Below, piece by piece: positions 1 to 8,964 of a stretch of DNA of 28,340 bases. Both the position numbers and the translations under genes were made by a program. The notes under the pieces are model-generated. The model worked only from the letters and a program-made list of their open reading frames with translations. It did no database searches and was not told the origin of the DNA. The number at the start of each line of letters is the position of its first letter. Within the stretch, counting starts at the first letter, position 1. Source of the DNA: SUG1106 sp964651095 (GTDB lineage: Bacteria; Bacillota; Clostridia; Peptostreptococcales; Anaerovoracaceae); contig CAZYWO010000017.1 in NCBI GenBank assembly GCA_964651095.1, positions 1-28,340 of the forward strand, read 5' to 3'.

Positions 1-27
1 AATAAGGTTAAGTTTTCTGTGAAATTT

Positions 28-54
28 AAGCGGGGAAATTATGACCCCGCTTTT
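28..54 (+). terminator. Intrinsic terminator of the upstream gene
   Basis: An 8-bp perfect stem (AAGCGGGG at 28-35 with CCCCGCTT at 45-52) with a 9-nt loop runs into a T-rich tail. It ends whatever gene lies before the window. In many Firmicutes the gene before pnp is rpsO, but nothing of it is visible here. Confidence 0.8.
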
Positions 55-60
55 ATTTTA

Positions 61-103
61 TATAATAAGTCAATGCCGGGCAGCGTAGCCGGCCGCCGGC
101 ATT
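61..103 (+). promoter_or_regulatory. Candidate pnp promoter -10 and GC-rich leader hairpin
   Basis: A perfect TATAAT sits at 61-66, but no convincing -35 lies 16-18 bp upstream, where the terminator loop falls. Directly after it AATGCCGG (72-79) is perfectly complementary to CCGGCATT (96-103), enclosing a GC-rich loop, followed by a short T run. If transcription starts near 72-73, the mRNA would begin with this stem-loop. E. coli PNPase controls its own mRNA through a leader stem-loop cut by RNase III; an analogous role here is inference. It could instead be a second terminator. Confidence 0.4.
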
Positions 104-162
104 TTGAAAAAGAATTTAAAGATATTTTAAGAAAGAAAATTAACAGGAGGTAGTTGTTAATT

Positions 163-2286
163 ATGGCAAGATTTGAAGATTACAGAGTATTTAAAACAGC
201 AGTTGGAGGAAGACTCCTTCAGCTTGAAATCGGAAAGGTATGTGAACAGGCCAATGGACAGGTTATGGTTAAATACGGTGATACAGTGGTAAACGTAACC
301 GCTTGCGCGTCGAAAGAGCCTAAACCTGACATAGATTTTTTTCCTCTTTCCGTTGACTATGAAGAAAGAATGTACGCCGCAGGAAAGATTCCTGGCGGAT
401 TTATTAAAAGAGAAGGAAGACCAAGCGAACACGCTATTCTTTCTTCAAGACTTATCGACAGACCTATTCGCCCACTGTTCCCTAAAGGATATTATAATGA
501 TGTAGTAGTAGTTGCAACGGTAATGTCTGTTGATCCGGACTGCTCACCTGAAGTTTGCGGTATGATTGGCTCATCTGTGGCCCTTGCAACATCCGATATT
601 CCGTGGGAAGGCCCTACAGGTTCTGTAGTAGTGGGAAGAGTAGACGGACAGCTTATTATCAACCCTACTCTTGAGCAGAGAGAGGTTTCCGATATGCACA
701 TGACAGTCTCCGGTACAAAAGAGGCTATTATGATGGTGGAAGCAGGCGCTGACGAAGTGCCTGAAATGGAAATGCTTGACGCAATTCTTTTTGCTCACGA
801 AGAAATCAAGAAAATAGTAGAGTTCATTGAAGAAGTAGTCAAAGAAGTGGGAAAACCTAAACAGGAAGTTGATTTATATAAGCCTGCTGAAGAAATTGAT
901 GCAGCGGTAAGAGAATATGCAACACCGAAGATGAGGGAGGCAATTCAAACACCGGACAAGCTGGAAAGACTTGAAAATATGGATAAAGTCGAGGTTGAAA
1001 CCAAGGAATATTTTGCCGAAATTTATCCTGAAGGTTCTAAGGATATCGACGCAGTGCTTTACAATATTACCAAGGAGTCAGTAAGAAACATGATTCTTGA
1101 CGAAGGTATACGCCCTGACAACAGAAAGTGCGATGAAATCAGACCTATTTGGTGTGAGACTGGAGTGCTTCCTAGAACCCACGGAACAGGATTGTTCAAG
1201 AGAGGTCAGACTCAGGTGCTTTCAGTAACAACTCTTGCACCTGCAAGCGAAGCACAGACTATTGACGGAATTACAGAACAAACTTCAAAAAGGTACATGC
1301 ATCACTACAATTTCCCGGGATACTCGGTAGGTGAAGCTAAGACCTCACGTTCTCCGGGTCGTCGTGAAATAGGTCACGGAGCCCTTGCAGAGAGAGCGCT
1401 TATTCCGGTGCTTCCTTCTGTTGAAGAATTTCCTTATGCAATAAGAGTTGTATCGGAAGTTTTATCTTCCAACGGTTCAACTTCAATGGGTTCTACCTGT
1501 GGATCCTGCCTTTCACTGATGGACGCAGGCGTTCCTATCAAGAGACCGGTTGCAGGTATTGCAATGGGTTTAATAGAAAGGGTTAAGGAAGACGGCAGTT
1601 CAGAATTTGCAATCCTATCTGACATTCAGGGCATGGAAGACTTTTTAGGCGATATGGACTTTAAGGTTACCGGTACGGAAGTAGGAGTGACTGCAATCCA
1701 GATGGATATTAAGGTACACGGACTTTCAAGAGAAATTCTTGAGAAAGCGCTTAATCAGGCTAAAGAAGGCAGAATGTACATCATGGGCAAGATGCTTGAA
1801 GAAATCGAAGCGCCTCGTGAAGAAATGTCCAAGTGGGCGCCTAGAGCTATTACAATGAATATAGATCCTGAAAAGACCAGAATTGTAATCGGCCCTGGAG
1901 GCAAGACAATTAACGGCATTATCGAAAGAACAGGTGTTAAGATTGATATTTCAGAGGATATTCCGGGTTTGATAAGCATTTACAGCGTAGACGCCGCAGG
2001 AGCAGAGGCAGCGCGCAAAGAAATCGAGTTGCTTACTAAAGAAGTAGAAGTTGGCGAAATTTATGAAGGTAAGGTAACTCGCATATTAAGTACAGCAAAA
2101 GGCTCTGTAGGCGCTTTCATTGAGATTTTACCGGGTAAAGAAGGTCTTTTGCACATCTCCAAGATGGCTAAGGAAAGAGTTGAAAAGGTAGAAGATGTAA
2201 TGAACATCGGAGATACGGTAACAGTTAAAGTTACTGAGATCGACGCCCAAAACCGAATAAATCTTTCCAGAAAAGAATTGCTTTAA
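163..2286 (+). CDS. pnp: Polyribonucleotide nucleotidyltransferase (PNPase)
   Basis: PNPase degrades RNA 3' to 5' by phosphorolysis, releasing nucleoside diphosphates, and acts in the cytoplasm in mRNA turnover. The 707-residue protein has the usual order: first RNase PH domain (about 10-140), helical linker, second RNase PH domain (about 315-540), KH domain with the GxxG loop GPGG at 577-580, and a C-terminal S1 domain from about 629 to the end. Length and order are normal for the family. I chose ATG 163 (MARFEDYRVF), 12 nt after an AGGAGG at 145-150; an in-frame TTG at 154 would leave only 3 nt to that site. A strong terminator follows, so the gene is probably monocistronic. Confidence 0.97.
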   Translation: MARFEDYRVFKTAVGGRLLQLEIGKVCEQANGQVMVKYGDTVVNVTACASKEPKPDIDFFPLSVDYEERMYAAGKIPGGFIKREGRPSEHAILSSRLIDRPIRPLFPKGYYNDVVVVATVMSVDPDCSPEVCGMIGSSVALATSDIPWEGPTGSVVVGRVDGQLIINPTLEQREVSDMHMTVSGTKEAIMMVEAGADEVPEMEMLDAILFAHEEIKKIVEFIEEVVKEVGKPKQEVDLYKPAEEIDAAVREYATPKMREAIQTPDKLERLENMDKVEVETKEYFAEIYPEGSKDIDAVLYNITKESVRNMILDEGIRPDNRKCDEIRPIWCETGVLPRTHGTGLFKRGQTQVLSVTTLAPASEAQTIDGITEQTSKRYMHHYNFPGYSVGEAKTSRSPGRREIGHGALAERALIPVLPSVEEFPYAIRVVSEVLSSNGSTSMGSTCGSCLSLMDAGVPIKRPVAGIAMGLIERVKEDGSSEFAILSDIQGMEDFLGDMDFKVTGTEVGVTAIQMDIKVHGLSREILEKALNQAKEGRMYIMGKMLEEIEAPREEMSKWAPRAITMNIDPEKTRIVIGPGGKTINGIIERTGVKIDISEDIPGLISIYSVDAAGAEAARKEIELLTKEVEVGEIYEGKVTRILSTAKGSVGAFIEILPGKEGLLHISKMAKERVEKVEDVMNIGDTVTVKVTEIDAQNRINLSRKELL

Positions 2287-2313
2287 TTTTAGTAAAACTG
2301 TATGAATTAAATC

Positions 2314-2348
2314 AAAACACCTTTTCCTTCGGGAAGAGGTGTTTTTTT
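2314..2348 (+). terminator. Intrinsic terminator after pnp
   Basis: A stem of about 14 bp with a UUCG tetraloop (2328-2331) and one G-U pair runs straight into a run of seven T. It lies between the pnp stop and the carrier gene at 2365, so that gene should need its own promoter or read-through. Confidence 0.9.
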
Positions 2349-2364
2349 AAGACGGAGTTGTGAG

Positions 2365-3309
2365 ATGATTTTAGACAATCTGATTATTTCAATTGAAGCT
2401 GTTGCACCTATGTTTATAGTAATGGCTGTAGGAGTTTTGGTGCGGCGAAGAGGCATGCTGGGTGAAGAAGATGTCAAACGCATGAATAAAATGGTTTTCA
2501 ATGTGCTGTTTCCGGTGCTGATGTTTTCAAATCTTTATGGAAAAGAAATTAAAAGCGCAGCAGACCTTAAACTGATGATTACGGCAGTAACTATATTGCT
2601 GACGCTTTATTTATGTACCTTTGTTTTCGTTTTACATATAGAAAAGGACAGAAAATGCCGAGGCGCCATGATTCAGGCAATTTACCGAAGCAATTTTGTC
2701 ATTATGGGTATCCCAATTGTTGAAAACATTTTCGGAAGCGATAATCTTGCACTTACTTCAGTGATGATTACTGTGATTGTGCCTATTTACAATGTGCTTG
2801 CAGTTATAACCTTGGAGATTTTCAGGGGAGGAAAACTTACGGCAGGACATGTGGCGGCGGGAATCTTAAAAAATCCTCTTATCATGGGAGCCATAATAGG
2901 TCTTTTGGCTGTGGTAACCAACTTAAAGTTACCTTATTTTGCGGAAAATACGGTTGATTTGATTGCAGGCGCGGCTACGCCTATGGCTCTGCTGCTTTTA
3001 GGTGCTTCTTTTAATATAAATAGCGTTGAAAAGTATAAGAAAAAGATAATCGTATGTGTTATCGGGAGACTGGTTGTAATTCCCGCTATAGCTTTGAGCG
3101 TGGGTGTCATGATGGGTTTTAGAGACATGGCGCTGGTAACGCTTATATGTATATTTGCGGCTCCGACGGCAGTATCGTCGTTTACAATGGCGCAGCAGAT
3201 GGACAGCGATGCACAACTGGCAGGAAATTGTGTAATTTTTTCCTCCATGTTTTCCTGCTTGACCATGTTTTGCTGGATATTTGCACTAAAGAGCATGGGA
3301 ATGTTTTAA
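2365..3309 (+). CDS. AEC (auxin efflux carrier) family transporter
   Basis: A 314-residue, very hydrophobic protein with about ten membrane spans and no signal peptide, matching the AEC/PF03547 family. Bacterial members move organic acids (malate, malonate and similar) or unknown solutes across the inner membrane. Visible signs are the N-terminal VGVLVRRRGML stretch after the first span, the central cytoplasmic loop, and a C-terminal half containing PMALLLLGAS, the usual spot for the family's conserved small-residue segment. A CGGAG at 2353-2357 precedes the ATG by 7 nt. The gene lies between the pnp terminator and the promoter of the peptide-transport cluster. Two further family members occur at 11390-13327. 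Substrate unknown. Confidence 0.85.
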   Translation: MILDNLIISIEAVAPMFIVMAVGVLVRRRGMLGEEDVKRMNKMVFNVLFPVLMFSNLYGKEIKSAADLKLMITAVTILLTLYLCTFVFVLHIEKDRKCRGAMIQAIYRSNFVIMGIPIVENIFGSDNLALTSVMITVIVPIYNVLAVITLEIFRGGKLTAGHVAAGILKNPLIMGAIIGLLAVVTNLKLPYFAENTVDLIAGAATPMALLLLGASFNINSVEKYKKKIIVCVIGRLVVIPAIALSVGVMMGFRDMALVTLICIFAAPTAVSSFTMAQQMDSDAQLAGNCVIFSSMFSCLTMFCWIFALKSMGMF

Positions 3310-3359
3310 ACCTTAAGATAAAAATTTGCAATATAAGAATTTTAAATACAGAGTATATA

Positions 3360-3388
3360 TTGATTTTTGTATTAAAACAATATATAAT
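3360..3388 (+). promoter_or_regulatory. Sigma-A type promoter for the peptide/D-aminoacyl cluster
   Basis: TTGATT (3360-3365), a 17-bp spacer and a perfect TATAAT (3383-3388) lie in a very AT-rich gap of about 190 bp. This predicts a leader of about 105 nt before the solute-binding protein gene. No operator-like palindrome or riboswitch was seen in the leader. Confidence 0.65.
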
Positions 3389-3500
3389 ATTTAGGAAATA
3401 AAACATAAAAAAGATAAAAAAATTGGAAAAAATAACAAAATTTAATATGTTTATGTTTTTATTAATTAATTTTTAAAATAAAAAGAAAGAGAGAATTGAG

Positions 3501-5084
3501 ATGATGAAAAAGACTAAAAAACTAGCAGTGCTGTTTCTGGTTATGATTATGGCGTTAATGTCATTTATGACCGGATGCGGACAAGACGACGATTCAAATG
3601 ATACGGATTCCAAAACTCTTGTAATCGCCATTCAGGAAGAAATCGAAGGTACAGATGTTCAGCAAATTGGCTGGGAAAACGTTGTACATGCCCTTATATA
3701 CAGTCCATTGGTAACTTTCAATTCTGACTTAAGCGAAATGCTTCCATGTTTTGCTGAAAGTTATGAAATTGCCGAAGACGGATTGTCGATTACATTCCAC
3801 TTATTTGAAGATTCCAAATTCTCCAACGGAGACCCTTTAACAGCTGAAAGCGTAAAGAAGTCTGTAGAAAGAATGAAAGAAATCAGCGAATATGCAGGAG
3901 ACCTTGATGCTATTGAATCCATTGAGGTTGTAGATGATACAACAGTTACATATCACCTTACAGAATCAGCTCCTTACATGTGGGCAAGCATTACAAGCAC
4001 ATATGGCGGTATAGTTCACGCTGATTTGGCAGAAGAAATGGGTAATGAAGAATATAATCGTGCCGCTGTTACAAACGGAATGTTTTATGTAAAGGATTGG
4101 CAGGCAGGTTCTCAGATTATTCTTGAAAAAAACCCGTATTTTAAAACTGCTGACCCAAGTGTAACAAATACTGGTGTTGCTAATTTTGATACAGTAATCG
4201 TAAGATTCATACCTGACGAATTTACCAGAGTAAATGAACTTGAGACAGGTAATGTAGATGTTATTTTCGATGTACCTACAGCAAGTATTGAAGATTTAAC
4301 AAACAACGAGGACATTAATACTTACATGTATAAACAGGCAGGCGTATCATACATGATGTTTAACGATGAAGATGAAGCTTTAAGTGATTACAACGTAAGA
4401 AAAGCAATCATGATTGGTATTGACAGAGATGCAATTGCTGATGCTTTAAATGGAGTCGTAACACCTGAATACGGATTCATATCGGAAGCACAGGCAGGAT
4501 ATAGCCAGAGCAAAGCAGCAGAATTAGCAGAAACCTATAAATATGATGCAGAAGCTGCCAAGGCATTACTTAAAGAAGCCGGATATGAAGATACCGATGG
4601 AGACGGCTTCGTTGAAAAGAACGGAGAAAAGCTGACAATCGAATATTGTGCAGCTACAGACGTTGCTACAAGTAAAGCTACTGCCCCTGTAATTCAAGAA
4701 CAACTTAAGGCAATCGGTATTGATCTTCAGATCACCGAATATGAATCTGCATATATTAAACAACTTCAGAGAGAAGGAGATTACCAGATTGTATCAAGAA
4801 GATACTTATGGAACGATGCAGACATTCTTTACTATGTATTTACAGAAGCATCAGGATATCCATGGAGCGATCCTGAAGTAACAGAAGTTCTGGAAGATGC
4901 TCGTTACATTACAGATACTCAGGCTCGTATCGAAAGATATGAAGACTTCCACGATGAAATCTTTAAGGAAATGATAGCAGTACCGCTGTTTGCAGATAAT
5001 TACTGCATCGCTACACTTAAGGATGTACAGGGCTTAGTAGTGACTAACGATGGAAGACCTATTTTCAATGATGTAACTAAATAA
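3501..5084 (+). CDS. Peptide ABC transporter substrate-binding lipoprotein (SBP_bac_5 family)
   Basis: The external receptor of a dipeptide/oligopeptide importer. The 527-residue protein begins with a lipoprotein signal: a Lys-rich start, a hydrophobic core at 8-22 and a lipobox ending MTGC with the modified Cys at 26. It is therefore anchored to the outer face of the membrane. The mature part has the family's length and features, with a start of the TLVIAIQEEIEGTD type and the YSPLVTFNSD and F(S)NGDPLTAESVKKSVE stretches typical of DppA/OppA proteins. The initiator is ATG 3501 or 3504; the ribosome binding site is weak (GAGAGA). It heads a cluster containing its own permeases and ATPases at 6194-9931. 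The ligand is unknown; the neighbouring hydrolases suggest D-amino-acid-containing peptides. Confidence 0.92.
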   Translation: MMKKTKKLAVLFLVMIMALMSFMTGCGQDDDSNDTDSKTLVIAIQEEIEGTDVQQIGWENVVHALIYSPLVTFNSDLSEMLPCFAESYEIAEDGLSITFHLFEDSKFSNGDPLTAESVKKSVERMKEISEYAGDLDAIESIEVVDDTTVTYHLTESAPYMWASITSTYGGIVHADLAEEMGNEEYNRAAVTNGMFYVKDWQAGSQIILEKNPYFKTADPSVTNTGVANFDTVIVRFIPDEFTRVNELETGNVDVIFDVPTASIEDLTNNEDINTYMYKQAGVSYMMFNDEDEALSDYNVRKAIMIGIDRDAIADALNGVVTPEYGFISEAQAGYSQSKAAELAETYKYDAEAAKALLKEAGYEDTDGDGFVEKNGEKLTIEYCAATDVATSKATAPVIQEQLKAIGIDLQITEYESAYIKQLQREGDYQIVSRRYLWNDADILYYVFTEASGYPWSDPEVTEVLEDARYITDTQARIERYEDFHDEIFKEMIAVPLFADNYCIATLKDVQGLVVTNDGRPIFNDVTK

Positions 5085-5094
5085 GAGGCTTTAA

Positions 5095-6117
5095 ATGATT
5101 AACAGAAGAAATTTGGAGGAGAGACTGGATACAGTCATCTCCCCAATAATGAATGACAATACTCCCGGTATGGCGCTTCTTGTTTCTGAGGGAGATGATG
5201 TAATTATCCGCAAAGCGTATGGCATCGCTGATTTTAAGACAGGCAGAAAAATAACGCCGGAAGATAATTTTGTCATTGCCTCTAACACTAAACAGTTTAC
5301 ATGTATGGCGATTTTGATGTTAGAGCAAGAAGGCCTTTTAAAACTTGATGAACCGATAGAAAGCTTTTTCCCGGATTTTCCTGACTATGTAAAGTATGTA
5401 ACCGTAAGGCAGCTTATGATTCATCAATCAGGAATAAAAGAATACTTTGAAGAAAATCGCTGGACACCTACGATAAAAGCAAATACCAAAGAAATGCTGG
5501 AAATTATCAAGGGCTTCGGAGGACTTGATTTTGAACCGGGGACTAAATTCTCTTACTGTAATTCGTCTTATGTCATGCTGGGAAACATAGTAGAGCAGCT
5601 TAGCGGCATGAGCTTTGGGCAGTTTGTGAAAACGAAGATTCTTGATCCTGTAGGGATGAAAAAATCATTTGCACCTGATTATATGAATGATAGACCGGAT
5701 TCTCTAATTGAGGGCTATATTTTACAGGAAGATGGTTCATTTAAAGAGGCGACATACGATATGCTGCTGGTAGGATATGCAGACGGTAACATACAGTCCA
5801 ATGTGGACGACCTGCTTCGCTGGCATAAACACTTATATGAAGAAGATAAATCCGTTTTTCTCGACCGCAAGGTTATGGAAACATGCTTTGAAAATAATTT
5901 ACTTAATGATGGCAGTCCGAGCGGATATGGCTTAGGATTCTTTATCGATAATTATAAAGGGCATAGAGCAATCTGGCATACAGGTGGAACTATGGGATTT
6001 ATATCCAGATGCTCACGTTATATTGACGATAAACTTTCGGTTATTATGCTTACCAATTACGAAGGTCTGCCGAAAAACCAGTTGTTTGAAAAGATTATGA
6101 CGGAAATTTTTGCTTAA
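5095..6117 (+). CDS. Serine hydrolase, beta-lactamase/D-aminopeptidase family (PF00144, S12-type)
   Basis: A 340-residue penicillin-recognising-fold enzyme with all three active-site motifs: SxxK at S63-N-T-K66 (nucleophile Ser63), YxN at Y154-C-N156, and HxG at H295-T-G297. The family includes D-aminopeptidases, D-amino-acid amidases, D,D-carboxypeptidases, esterases and class C beta-lactamases. No signal peptide or membrane anchor is visible (start MINRRNLEERLDT), so I infer a cytoplasmic enzyme acting on imported substrate rather than a wall enzyme. It lies 10 nt after the binding-protein gene and before its permeases, and the cluster ends with an N-acyl-D-amino-acid deacylase. Together these favour a D-aminopeptidase or D-amidase role. 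A resistance beta-lactamase is unlikely for a protein that is not exported. Confidence 0.85.
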   Translation: MINRRNLEERLDTVISPIMNDNTPGMALLVSEGDDVIIRKAYGIADFKTGRKITPEDNFVIASNTKQFTCMAILMLEQEGLLKLDEPIESFFPDFPDYVKYVTVRQLMIHQSGIKEYFEENRWTPTIKANTKEMLEIIKGFGGLDFEPGTKFSYCNSSYVMLGNIVEQLSGMSFGQFVKTKILDPVGMKKSFAPDYMNDRPDSLIEGYILQEDGSFKEATYDMLLVGYADGNIQSNVDDLLRWHKHLYEEDKSVFLDRKVMETCFENNLLNDGSPSGYGLGFFIDNYKGHRAIWHTGGTMGFISRCSRYIDDKLSVIMLTNYEGLPKNQLFEKIMTEIFA

Positions 6118-6124
6118 AATAATT

Positions 6125-6158
6125 TGCCTCATCATCGCGTTGTGGGATGAGGCATTTT
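6125..6158 (+). terminator. Intra-cluster hairpin, possible partial terminator
   Basis: TGCCTCATC (6125-6133) pairs perfectly with GATGAGGCA (6146-6154), followed by TTTTA. The T tract is short, so I read it as a weak terminator or 3' mRNA stabiliser. It separates the binding protein and hydrolase from the permease and ATPase genes. Confidence 0.55.
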
Positions 6159-6193
6159 ATGTTTAACTAAGAAGCAAAACAGAGGTAATATTT

Positions 6194-7123
6194 ATGAATG
6201 ATATAATGCGATTTATAGCAAAAAGACTGCTGATTGGTATTCTTGTAGTGCTATTTGTAACCGTTTTGGTTTTTGCTATAATGGAGGCAATGCCGGGTGA
6301 CACGATAGATTTAATGGTTGACACGAGAGTATCTGCTGAAAGAGTAGCTGAAATTAAAGCCCAATGGGGTCTAGATGAACCTCCCGTGGTAAGATATTTC
6401 TATTGGCTTAAAAACGTAGCCAAGGGAGATTTTGGAACTTCAATTTCCCTTAAGCAGAGCGTATCTGCATTGATTATGCAAAGACTGCCTTATACACTGA
6501 TGCTTACAGGAGCAGCGTTGGTAATAGAATACTTGCTAGCGATTCCGCTTGGACTGATTGCAGCCGTAAAAAAGAACAAGTTTACAGATAAAGCGCTGAC
6601 AGTTACTACTATTGTGCTTTGGTCAATGCCGCCTTTCTGGCTGGGAGTACTTTTTATGCTTATATTTTCAGTTTGGCTAGAAATTCTGCCGCTTTCCGGA
6701 TGGAGCGGTATTGAATCGCTTATCCTTCCGGCGTTTACGCTGGCTCTTCCTGCACTTGCGCAGATCTTTAGACTTACGAGATCAGAAGTGCTGGATGTTA
6801 TGGATGAAAAATATGTTACAACAGCTTATGCTAAAGGACTTAAGAACAAAGCTGTGCTGATTAAACACGTGTTAAGAAACGCAATGATTCCGGTTACAGT
6901 TATGTTCTTCTTATCATTGCCATGGCTTATCGGCGGCGCTGTTGTTGTAGAAAACGTTTTCGCATGGCCCGGAATGGGACAGCTACTGTGGAAAGGTATC
7001 GCTAAACAAGATTTCGTTATCGTTCAGGGAATTGTACTTGTTATAACTGTGCTTACAGTAATTTGTAACTTAATCGGTGATATTATTTCAGGTATTTTAG
7101 ACCCGAGAATCAGACTGGAATAG
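6194..7123 (+). CDS. Dipeptide/oligopeptide ABC transporter permease, DppB type
   Basis: Inner-membrane half of a peptide importer. The 309-residue protein has a first span at about 12-30, the long periplasmic-type loop typical of DppB (about 32-95), and four or five further spans. The ATPase-coupling EAA loop lies at about 206-234 (AYAKGL then LRNAMIPV). The C terminus ILDPRIRLE is the usual ending of DppB proteins. An AGAGG at 6181-6185 lies 8 nt before the ATG. It is followed almost at once by its partner permease. Confidence 0.93.
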   Translation: MNDIMRFIAKRLLIGILVVLFVTVLVFAIMEAMPGDTIDLMVDTRVSAERVAEIKAQWGLDEPPVVRYFYWLKNVAKGDFGTSISLKQSVSALIMQRLPYTLMLTGAALVIEYLLAIPLGLIAAVKKNKFTDKALTVTTIVLWSMPPFWLGVLFMLIFSVWLEILPLSGWSGIESLILPAFTLALPALAQIFRLTRSEVLDVMDEKYVTTAYAKGLKNKAVLIKHVLRNAMIPVTVMFFLSLPWLIGGAVVVENVFAWPGMGQLLWKGIAKQDFVIVQGIVLVITVLTVICNLIGDIISGILDPRIRLE

Positions 7124-7133
7124 GGTGGATGAG

Positions 7134-7970
7134 ATGATTAAAAAAGGAAGATTTAAACAGATTATAAAAAATCCAATGTTCGTTATCGGTTCCATCATGT
7201 TTGCAGTGGTTCTCATTTTAGTAATTTTTGCTCCCGCAATAGCTCCTCATAGCTATACAGAGCAAAATCAGGCTATGAGTTTGATAGGACCGTGCAAAGA
7301 ATATCCTTTTGGAACTGATCAATATGGAAGATGTATTTTCAGCAGAGTAGTTTACGGTTCAAGAATCGCTTTGAGCGTTGGAATCGTAGCTGTTGTAATA
7401 GAAACAGTAATTGGAGTAACCTTGGGAATAATTTCAGGTTACTATGGAAAGAAAATTGATAAGGTTGTACAGTTTGTTACAGATACTACATGGGCTATTC
7501 CGCCTATTATTCTGGCTATGGCAATTGTTCTTATGCTGGGTTCCAGCGCTATGAATGTTGCTATTTCAGTTGCTGTAGTAAGCTGGGCTCAATTCACAAA
7601 AATTATAAGAACGAAAGTAATGTCAATTAAAACCTTGTCGTATATAGAAGCAGCAAGAATATATGGTGAAAGTGATTTTAGCATTATTATGAGATACATA
7701 CTGCCTAACTTGGTTTCTACTATCATAGTACTTGCAACACTTGCAATGCCATCAGCAATTTTATCAACTACATCGATGGGTTTCTTAGGCCTAGGGGCGC
7801 AGCAACCTGCTCCCGACTGGGGCTGGATCCTTTCTAACGGAATTCAATTTATAAAGAAGGCTCCTTGGATTACTATGGCGTCAGGACTTTCTATCGTATG
7901 GACTGTGCTGAGCTTTAATCTTGTAGGAGAGGGTATAAAGGAACTTTTGGACCCAAGAGTAAGAGTATAG
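7134..7970 (+). CDS. Dipeptide/oligopeptide ABC transporter permease, DppC type
   Basis: Second membrane subunit of the importer, 278 residues. It shows the DppC hallmarks: an N-terminal span, PFGTDQYGRCIFSRVVYGSR, an EAA loop (EAARIYGESDFSIIMRYILPN), the SMGFLGLGAQQPAPDWGWIL stretch, and the ending LLDPRVRV. I use ATG 7134, which follows GGTGG at about 7124-7128. An in-frame GTG at 7125 lies just after the previous stop and has no site of its own. Translation is probably coupled to the upstream permease. Confidence 0.92.
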   Translation: MIKKGRFKQIIKNPMFVIGSIMFAVVLILVIFAPAIAPHSYTEQNQAMSLIGPCKEYPFGTDQYGRCIFSRVVYGSRIALSVGIVAVVIETVIGVTLGIISGYYGKKIDKVVQFVTDTTWAIPPIILAMAIVLMLGSSAMNVAISVAVVSWAQFTKIIRTKVMSIKTLSYIEAARIYGESDFSIIMRYILPNLVSTIIVLATLAMPSAILSTTSMGFLGLGAQQPAPDWGWILSNGIQFIKKAPWITMASGLSIVWTVLSFNLVGEGIKELLDPRVRV

Positions 7971-7983
7971 GGAGGACTGAAAA

Positions 7984-8964
7984 ATGAAAGATGTACTTAT
8001 TGACATAAAAGATCTTTGCATACAGTTCCAAACTTCCGGAGGCACTGTAAGAGCTGTAGACAATGTAAGCTTTGACATTAAAAAAGGAGAGGTGTTCGCG
8101 CTGGTAGGAGAATCCGGATGCGGCAAATCCACTACCGCTATGGGCATTATGCAGCTCATAAAGGAACCGGGCAAAATTGTCAACGGTGAAATAAATTTTG
8201 AAGGAAAAGATCTGCTTAAGCTGAGCCAAGATGAAATGACCCAAGTAAGAGGCAGAGATATAGGAATAATATTCCAGAATCCTCTGGATTCGCTAAACCC
8301 GGTTTATACCATTGGATACCAGATGACTGAAGGACTCAGAGTAGATAAGATGGATAAGGTTCAGGCATGGAAATTGGCCTCTGACATGCTCAGAGACGTT
8401 AAAATTTCTGATGTGGAACAACGAATGAAAACTTATCCGCATGAGATCAGCGGCGGTATGCGTCAGCGTGTAATGATCGGTATGATGCTGTGCAGAAATC
8501 CAAAATTGTTAATTGCCGATGAGCCGACAACTGCTCTGGACGTGACCATTCAGGCCGGCATCATAGAACTGATGAACGAGCTTCGTCAGAAATACGACTC
8601 GTCAATTCTTATCATAACTCATGACTTTGGTATAGTAGCAGATATTGCTGATAGAGTAGGAGTTATGTATGCAGGAAATCTTATTGAAGTAGGCGAAGTG
8701 TTTGAAATATTCGATAATCCTAAACATCCGTATACTCGTCTTCTGATGAAGGCGCTGCCTACAATCACCAAAGAGGAGGGCAGGCTGGAAATCATTAAAG
8801 GTACAGTTCCTAACCTGGCAGAAGAAAGAGTGGGCTGTGGATTTGCTGACAGATGTCCGTTTGCTAAGGATGTCTGTAAGGAAAAGAACCCCGAATTAAA
8901 GGAAATTTCAGACGGACACCTGTGTGCATGCTTGTTTGCGGAAGGAGGTCTGAACGATGAGTAA
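7984..8964 (+). CDS. Dipeptide ABC transporter ATP-binding protein, DppD type
   Basis: One of two ATPases driving the importer, 326 residues. Walker A GESGCGKST is at 42-50, signature SGGMRQR at 156-162, Walker B LLIADE at 175-180, and the switch His at 213. The C-terminal oligopeptide-transporter extension carries four or five spaced cysteines (285, 291, 298, 314/316). In related DppD proteins this pattern has been linked to an iron-sulfur cluster; binding here is inference. GGAGG at 7971-7975 lies 8 nt before the ATG. Its end overlaps the next ATPase gene by 8 nt. Confidence 0.94.
   Translation: MKDVLIDIKDLCIQFQTSGGTVRAVDNVSFDIKKGEVFALVGESGCGKSTTAMGIMQLIKEPGKIVNGEINFEGKDLLKLSQDEMTQVRGRDIGIIFQNPLDSLNPVYTIGYQMTEGLRVDKMDKVQAWKLASDMLRDVKISDVEQRMKTYPHEISGGMRQRVMIGMMLCRNPKLLIADEPTTALDVTIQAGIIELMNELRQKYDSSILIITHDFGIVADIADRVGVMYAGNLIEVGEVFEIFDNPKHPYTRLLMKALPTITKEEGRLEIIKGTVPNLAEERVGCGFADRCPFAKDVCKEKNPELKEISDGHLCACLFAEGGLNDE

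Noticed and set aside
2278..2306. TTGCTT-17-TATGAA as a promoter for the first AEC gene
   Set aside because: It would fire directly into the strong pnp terminator, so it is an unlikely driver of the downstream gene.
5095..6117. Beta-lactamase resistance gene
   Set aside because: The motifs fit the wider serine hydrolase family, there is no export signal, and the gene sits inside a peptide-uptake cluster.
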